A DNA stretch of 64,000 nucleotides from an uncultured Clostridia bacterium (GTDB lineage: Bacteria; Bacillota; Clostridia; Oscillospirales; Acutalibacteraceae). Below, one piece after another: positions 59,041 to 64,000 of this stretch. The notes under the pieces were generated by a model that was not told the origin of the DNA, searched no databases, and saw only the letters and a list, made by a program, of their open reading frames with translations. How positions within the stretch are numbered: the stretch's first letter is position 1; every line of letters starts with the position of its first letter. The stretch spans positions 1-64,000 of the forward strand of contig CANARN010000002.1 in NCBI GenBank assembly GCA_947364045.1. Reading direction: 5' to 3'. Made by a program: the position numbers and the translations under genes.

Positions 59041-60336
59041 TTGAATAAAAATCGTTTTGCAAAAAAGCCGCCTATGGGCTGGAACAGCTGGGACTGCTAC
59101 GGCGCCGCCGTTAACGAGGAACAGCTGCTCGGCAATGCGGAGTATATGGCTGAAAATCTTAAACAGTACGGCTGGCAGTATGTTGTCTGTGACATTCAGT
59201 GGTATGAGCCTAAAGCGAAAAATACCGATTATAATAATTTTACAGAGCTGTGTATGGACGAATATTCTCGTCTTATTCCTGCCGAAAACCGTTTCCCGTC
59301 ATCAAAAAACGGCACAGGCTTTAAGCCTATTGCGGACAAAATTCACGCAATGGGTCTTAAATTCGGAATACATATTATGAGGGGAATACCGCGTCAGGCA
59401 GTACATCAGAATACAAAAATATTAGGCAGCGATAAAACTGCCCGTCAGATAGCGCATCATTTTTCCGTTTGCCCGTGGAATACCGATATGTACGGAGTTG
59501 ACGCGAGAGCGGACGGCGCACAGGAATATTACGATTCTCTTTTTTCGCTTTACGCTTCTTGGGGTGTTGATTTTGTAAAGGTGGACGACATTTGCGTAAC
59601 CGAATTCAGAAAGTGGGATAATCCGTATTCCGCGCGTGATGAGGTTGAAATGATAAGAAAAGCTATTGATAAAACAGGGCGTGAAATGGTTTTAAGTCTT
59701 TCGCCGGGCCCTGCTGAAATCAGTGTGGCAGACCACCTTTGTGAAAATGCAAATATGTGGCGTCTTACGGGCGATTTTTGGGATAGCTGGGAACAGCTTT
59801 ACGGAATGTTCGACCGCTGTAAGCTTTGGGAAAACGTTGTTTCCGAAGGCTGTTGGCCCGACTGCGATATGCTGCCGCTCGGCAGAATTTCCAAAAACGG
59901 TACCTGCCACGGCGGGCAGAACAGATATACAAAATTCACTCCCGACGAGCAGAAAACCTTAATGACTCTTTGGTGCATTTTCCGTTCTCCCTTAATGTTC
60001 GGCGGAGAAATGCGTGAAAACGATGAATTTACCGTATCTCTTATTACTAACCCTGAGGTTCTGGCGGTAAATCAGACCTCACACGGCGGAAAAGAGATTT
60101 ACCGTGACAGTGATTTTATTATCCGCAAGGCTTATGATGCGGAAAATAATGTCATTTTTGCCATATTTAATGTGAGCGGCGAAGAAAAAGAAATAACGAT
60201 TGACCTTGAAAAATTCGGTTTTGATACTGATAAAACTCTCCGTGACCTTTGGGGAAGAGAGGATGTCGGCAAAACAGAAAATAAAATGAGCTTTAAAACA
60301 GCTTCGCACGGCGCGCAGCTTTATAAAATTTATTAA
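59041..60336 (+). CDS. Alpha-galactosidase, GH27
   Basis: 431-residue retaining alpha-galactosidase/alpha-N-acetylgalactosaminidase of clan GH-D. The barrel starts with PPMGWNSWDCYGAAVNEEQL. The nucleophile lies in FVKVDDICV (Asp182), and the acid/base in RLTGDFWDSW (Asp245). NPEVLAVNQTSHGGK and the C-terminal beta-domain (LRDLWGREDVG) complete the typical length. No signal peptide. TTG start at 59041 behind AAAGGATG. It follows the Sm-like protein and precedes addB by 21 bases. Substrates may be raffinose-type or galactomannan oligosaccharides. Confidence 0.93.
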   Translation: MNKNRFAKKPPMGWNSWDCYGAAVNEEQLLGNAEYMAENLKQYGWQYVVCDIQWYEPKAKNTDYNNFTELCMDEYSRLIPAENRFPSSKNGTGFKPIADKIHAMGLKFGIHIMRGIPRQAVHQNTKILGSDKTARQIAHHFSVCPWNTDMYGVDARADGAQEYYDSLFSLYASWGVDFVKVDDICVTEFRKWDNPYSARDEVEMIRKAIDKTGREMVLSLSPGPAEISVADHLCENANMWRLTGDFWDSWEQLYGMFDRCKLWENVVSEGCWPDCDMLPLGRISKNGTCHGGQNRYTKFTPDEQKTLMTLWCIFRSPLMFGGEMRENDEFTVSLITNPEVLAVNQTSHGGKEIYRDSDFIIRKAYDAENNVIFAIFNVSGEEKEITIDLEKFGFDTDKTLRDLWGREDVGKTENKMSFKTASHGAQLYKIY

Positions 60337-60357
60337 ACTGTTAAAAAGGAGTGGCTT

Positions 60358-63300
60358 ATGCTTCGTATTATTACAGGCAGAACAGGCAGCGGAAAAACAA
60401 GAAGAGTACGTTCTGTTATTGCCGATATTGCAAAACTTAATTTCGACAAAGCAATAATAATTGTTCCCGAACAGTTTTCCTTTGAAACCGAACGGGCAAT
60501 GCTTTCTTTGCTCGGAAACGAAAAAGTTAATAATACCGAAGTGTTAAGCTTTTCAAGACTTGCGGAAAAGCTTTTGAAAAAGCGGGGAAAATTACCTTCA
60601 AAAACCGTTGACGACGCTGCCCGCGGAGTGCTGATGAGTATGGCGGTTGAGTCTTTGCAGGACAAGACCGTGTCTTTCAAAAAATATATCAAAAATCCCG
60701 CGCTCATAAATGAGCTTGTCGCATTCCGTAAGGAGCTTAAAAAGTGCAGAATATCTTCTGAAAATCTGGAAAGCGTTTCGGGAAAGGTGCGACGCGAATC
60801 TTTTTCGCTGAAGCTGTCGGAATTATCTGAAATATATACCTGCTATGATGCGCTTGTGCATAACAGCTTCGGAGATGACACCGATTTTCTCGACATTCTG
60901 TCCGAGGTTTTGGAAACGGATGATTTCTTCAAGGGCAAAACGGTTGCCGTTGACGGCTTTTCGGGATTTTCGGCTCAGGAATATTCAGTCCTCGAAAAAA
61001 TAATGAAACAAGCTTCAGAGCTTTATGTGACATTTTGCTATGACAGCGAAGTGCGTAACGGCAAATATGAGCTTTTCGGAAATGTGCATAACGAAATTAA
61101 AAATTTAATCAGAATTGCAAACAGGGCAGGGGTAAAAATTGCGGCAAGAGAGAATCTTTTGCCGAAAGAGAAATATAAAGCTTCCGAGCTGAATTTTCTT
61201 GAAGAGAATATATTTGCCAACAGCGGAAAAATATTTAAAGAAAATGCCTCGGCGGTTTGCATTATTCCCTGTAAAAATAAAAAAGACGAGTGCGATGCGG
61301 CGGCCGCGGAAATTCGCCGTTTGGTGCGTGAGGAGAATTACCGTTACCGTGACATTGCAGTTATTGAAAGACAGGAAAATTCATATAAAAACGACCTTGC
61401 AAACTCTTTCAGAAAATACGGAATAAAGTGCTTTTTTGATTCGCGCCAACCGGTTCTCACTCAGCCGCTTGTAGTATTTATCCGCACGCTTTTTGACATA
61501 ATCGTAAACGGATTTTCCTCAGACAGTGTTTTAACTCTTCTGAAAACAGGTCTTTACGGCTTTTCGGCAGAGGAAGCGGGCGAAATTGAAGATTACATTT
61601 TGATGTGGAACATTAAAGGCTCCGACTGGAAAAATGACTGGACAGACAACCCTGAGGGCTTCGGTGAAGAATTTGACGAAAAATCCGTTGAAAAGCTCGC
61701 AGGGCTTAATGAACTGCGCAAAAGAACAGTCGCGCCGATTATAAATCTAAAAAATAAAATTACCGATGCACTCGGCTCTGTAATTGCAAAGGAAGTATTC
61801 GCATTTTTAAGAGCGGCAGGGGTTGACAAAAACTTAAAAACCATTGCCGAGTCCCTTAAAAAGAGCGGGGAGAGCGAGCTGTCCGTTGAACAGAATACCG
61901 TGTGGAAAATGATTGCTGACATTTTTGATACGCTGATGTTTGCAGTTGGTGACAAAACCGTTTCCGTTTCGCGATTTTCAGAGCTTTTTGACATTTTGGT
62001 AAGCGCTAAGGATATAGGAGTTATTCCAAACGGAATAGACGAGGTGATTATAGGCAGCGCAGACAGAATCAGAGCGTCTGCGCCGAGGGCAGTATTTATT
62101 GTGGGTGCTAACAGCGGCGTTTTCCCTGCAAACGGCTCGGGCGGAGTTCTTCTCTCCGACAAAGAGCGTACAGAGCTTATGGAAAATAATATTGAGCTTA
62201 TAAGCAATATTGAGTATAACAGCGTCAGTGAAATGTATATTGCATACCGCGCCGTGTCACTTCCGACGGAAAAGCTGTATGTTTCATATTCTTCATTCGG
62301 CACAGACGGCGATTCGCTCTTTCCGTCTGAATTGGTGACAGAAGCAAAATCGCTTTTGCCGTATTGCAAAACACTTGAAAATGACATTATGAGTCGAATT
62401 GAAAGCGAAAAATCCGCGTTTTCCGTTTTGGCGGGTGAAAGCGTGAACGGTTCGGTGCTTGCATCCTCGCTCTATGAATATTTTAAAGAAAACGGCAATG
62501 ACGGCAGAATACGGATGATAGACAAAATCCGCAAGAATACCTTCGAACTGAAAAACAGAGCTGTTGCCGAAAAGCTTTTCGGAGCGAATATGTTCCTGAC
62601 AGCCTCAAAAACAGAGAAGTTTTATTCATGCCCGTTTGAGTATTTCTGTCAGTACGGTCTGAAAGCCAAGCCGAAAAAGGCTGCGGAGGTTGATCCTGCA
62701 CAGGCAGGTACGCTTATTCATTTTGTGCTGGAAACAGTGCTTCGCGAGTATCCGAAAGAGAAATTTATTTCTTTGTCACCTTTGGAGGCGGAGAAAATTA
62801 CTGCGTCAATAATTGACTGTTATATTGAAGAGCAAATGAGCGGAGCCGAAAACAAATCTGCCTCATTTAAAAGAACAATCGATTTAATAAAACTGCGTAC
62901 CCTTAAAATAGTACTCCGTTTAATAGAGGAGTTTAAAAACTGCGATTTTACTCCCGTAAGCTTTGAGCTTAACATAGGCGTTGACGGAGAAATTCCCGCC
63001 TATAAGCTAACTTTGGACCGCGAACATAAAATTAACATAGTCGGAAAAGTAGACCGTGTAGACAGTTGGCAGAACGGCGAAAATAATTTCATAAGAGTAG
63101 TAGACTACAAAACCGGAGGAAAAGAATTTAAGCTGTCAGAGGTTTTGCAGGGAATAAATATGCAAATGCTCATTTACCTTTTTGCCATTTGGCAGAACGG
63201 AAAAGAAAAATACGGAAATGTTGTTCCTGCGGGAGTTCTTTATTTTCCCGCAAAAGCAGTACGCGTGTCTTCAGCTAAATCGGACAGATATTCGTCTTCA

Positions 63301-63684
63301 GAGGATATACAAAAATCTCAGAGAGACGAATATAAAATGAAGGGTATGGTTCTGAATAACCTTGAGGTTATAAACGCAATGGAACACGGTATGGGCGGAG
63401 TGCTTATACCTTCGAAAATCGATAAATCAGGCGCCGCTTCCGGAAATGTAATTTCCCTTAATTCTCTTTATAAGCTGAAGGATTATATCGACGGTGAAAT
63501 TAAAAATATGGCTCTCAGCCTTTATAACGGCGAAATTGATGCAAATCCCATAAAAGACGCCTGCACATATTGCGATTACAAAACCGTGTGCAAGCGTGAG
63601 GACGGCGGAAAGCAGAGAGAGCTTGCCGATTACAGCTTCAGTGATGCGCTTGCGGCATTGGGAGGTGACGGGGATGAGCGATAA
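60358..63684 (+). CDS. addB: ATP-dependent helicase/deoxyribonuclease subunit B (AddB)
   Basis: 1108 residues of the AddB type. Walker A-like GRTGSGKTRR at the N-terminus, IIIVPEQFSFETERAML, a helicase-like central part with a VDGFSGFSAQEY stretch, VFIVGANSGVFP and a C-terminal RecB-family nuclease domain (AGTLIHFVLETVLREY, RVDSWQNGENNFIRVVDYKT with the catalytic Asp/Lys). The iron-sulfur cluster cysteines are visible: FYSCPFEYFCQ and CTYCDYKTVC (C-x2-C-x5-C). Works with AddA in double-strand break repair. ATG 60358; overlaps addA by 11 bases. Confidence 0.96.
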   Translation: MLRIITGRTGSGKTRRVRSVIADIAKLNFDKAIIIVPEQFSFETERAMLSLLGNEKVNNTEVLSFSRLAEKLLKKRGKLPSKTVDDAARGVLMSMAVESLQDKTVSFKKYIKNPALINELVAFRKELKKCRISSENLESVSGKVRRESFSLKLSELSEIYTCYDALVHNSFGDDTDFLDILSEVLETDDFFKGKTVAVDGFSGFSAQEYSVLEKIMKQASELYVTFCYDSEVRNGKYELFGNVHNEIKNLIRIANRAGVKIAARENLLPKEKYKASELNFLEENIFANSGKIFKENASAVCIIPCKNKKDECDAAAAEIRRLVREENYRYRDIAVIERQENSYKNDLANSFRKYGIKCFFDSRQPVLTQPLVVFIRTLFDIIVNGFSSDSVLTLLKTGLYGFSAEEAGEIEDYILMWNIKGSDWKNDWTDNPEGFGEEFDEKSVEKLAGLNELRKRTVAPIINLKNKITDALGSVIAKEVFAFLRAAGVDKNLKTIAESLKKSGESELSVEQNTVWKMIADIFDTLMFAVGDKTVSVSRFSELFDILVSAKDIGVIPNGIDEVIIGSADRIRASAPRAVFIVGANSGVFPANGSGGVLLSDKERTELMENNIELISNIEYNSVSEMYIAYRAVSLPTEKLYVSYSSFGTDGDSLFPSELVTEAKSLLPYCKTLENDIMSRIESEKSAFSVLAGESVNGSVLASSLYEYFKENGNDGRIRMIDKIRKNTFELKNRAVAEKLFGANMFLTASKTEKFYSCPFEYFCQYGLKAKPKKAAEVDPAQAGTLIHFVLETVLREYPKEKFISLSPLEAEKITASIIDCYIEEQMSGAENKSASFKRTIDLIKLRTLKIVLRLIEEFKNCDFTPVSFELNIGVDGEIPAYKLTLDREHKINIVGKVDRVDSWQNGENNFIRVVDYKTGGKEFKLSEVLQGINMQMLIYLFAIWQNGKEKYGNVVPAGVLYFPAKAVRVSSAKSDRYSSSEDIQKSQRDEYKMKGMVLNNLEVINAMEHGMGGVLIPSKIDKSGAASGNVISLNSLYKLKDYIDGEIKNMALSLYNGEIDANPIKDACTYCDYKTVCKREDGGKQRELADYSFSDALAALGGDGDER

Positions 63685-64000
63685 TAAAAAATGGACTCCC
63701 GAACAGGAAAACGCTGTAAATTCATTGGACGGAACAATTCTTGTTTCGGCGGCGGCAGGTTCGGGAAAAACCTCTGTTTTGGTTGAGAGAATAATCAAAA
63801 GAATAACCGATTCGGAAAATCCGTCGTCGGTTGACAGACTTTTGGTGGTAACCTTTACAAAAGCGGCGGCTGCCGAGATGAAAAACAGGCTGTCAGACGC
63901 AATATCGCATCTTTTGGAGAAAAATCCCTCAAACGTGTTTTTGAAAAGACAAAAGCTTTATCTTTCGGAAGCGCAGATTTGTACTATGGACAGCTTTTGC
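63674..64000 (+). CDS. addA: AddA helicase-nuclease subunit (3' truncated by window edge)
   Basis: First 109 residues of the UvrD-like helicase subunit. KKWTPEQENAVNSLDGTIL and the Walker A SAAAGSGKTSVLVERI are followed by LLVVTFTKAAAAEMKNRL (motif Ia) and AQICTMDSFC (motif Ib-like), all characteristic of AddA. ATG 63674 sits inside the end of addB with GGAGGTGACGGGG upstream, so translation is coupled. The remaining approximately 1,100 residues lie beyond the window. Confidence 0.96.
   Translation, partial: MSDNKKWTPEQENAVNSLDGTILVSAAAGSGKTSVLVERIIKRITDSENPSSVDRLLVVTFTKAAAAEMKNRLSDAISHLLEKNPSNVFLKRQKLYLSEAQICTMDSFC

Noticed and set aside
61593..62387. 264-codon open frame on the minus strand
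   Set aside because: Entirely antisense to addB, serine/proline-rich composition and no ribosome site; a shadow of a biased coding strand.

Overview
The window looks like chromosome of a low-to-mid GC Gram-positive anaerobe of the class Clostridia, probably the Ruminococcaceae/Oscillospiraceae group. The evidence is T-box leaders on both thrS and proS, the CIRCE-hrcA-grpE-dnaK-dnaJ heat-shock operon, an L10 leader, consensus sigma-A promoters, strong AGGAGG-type ribosome sites, frequent TTG/GTG starts, AddAB in place of RecBCD, and many glycoside hydrolases with cation-symport and lipoprotein partners. The placement is inferred from gene content only; no marker tree could be run.

Layout. 1-1.1 kb: end of a MATE transporter and tRNA-Leu(UAA). 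1.2-5.9 kb: a tightly packed seven-gene minus-strand operon (esterase, DUF2185/Imm33-like, SUFU, YbaK, GyrI-like, small membrane protein, DUF5131) behind a consensus promoter. 6.1-9.1 kb: a Crp-like regulator and a NitT/TauT-type ABC importer. 9.3-18.2 kb: a glycan block (GH2 beta-galactosidase, GNAT, GH95 alpha-L-fucosidase, GPH symporter with a long charged tail). 18.4-20 kb: mgtE behind an elaborate leader containing a previously unlisted 22-codon upstream ORF. 20.2-27.7 kb: cohesin/BIG2 surface protein, endonuclease IV, PHP phosphoesterase, metallophosphoesterase and thrS with its T-box. 28-33 kb: heat-shock operon. 33-37 kb: two-component system, QueT with a preQ1-I-like riboswitch, and an alpha/beta hydrolase.

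37-41 kb: rpmG-secE-nusG-rplK-rplA-rplJ-rplL with leader RNAs, followed not by rpoBC but by a stand-alone 41-codon gene. 41-53 kb: a lipoprotein, a C_GCAxxG_C_C protein, two large glycosidases (GH36-like and GH31), a TetR/ABC-2 exporter whose ATPase carries a poly-A frameshift, a carbohydrate-binding lipoprotein, a GH3 lipoprotein and an XRE-VOC fusion. 54-57.7 kb: proS with T-box, a small kinase and a GNAT with duplicated N-terminal domains. 57.8-58.5 kb: a minus-strand tRNA-Ser transcription unit in which two real tRNA-Ser genes alternate with two palindrome-rich elements ending in tRNA-like 3' tails. 58.7-64 kb: a small membrane/Sm-like protein, GH27 alpha-galactosidase, addB and the start of addA.

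The enzymes together suggest a fermenter that debranches galactose-, fucose- and glucose-capped oligosaccharides and imports products by a GPH symporter. The strongest candidates for undescribed biology are the mgtE leader (leader peptide plus mutually exclusive hairpins), the tRNA-Ser-linked palindromic elements, the scattered TGTAGG palindrome family, the A8 frameshift in the ABC ATPase, the 41-residue peptide gene and the seven-gene accessory operon.
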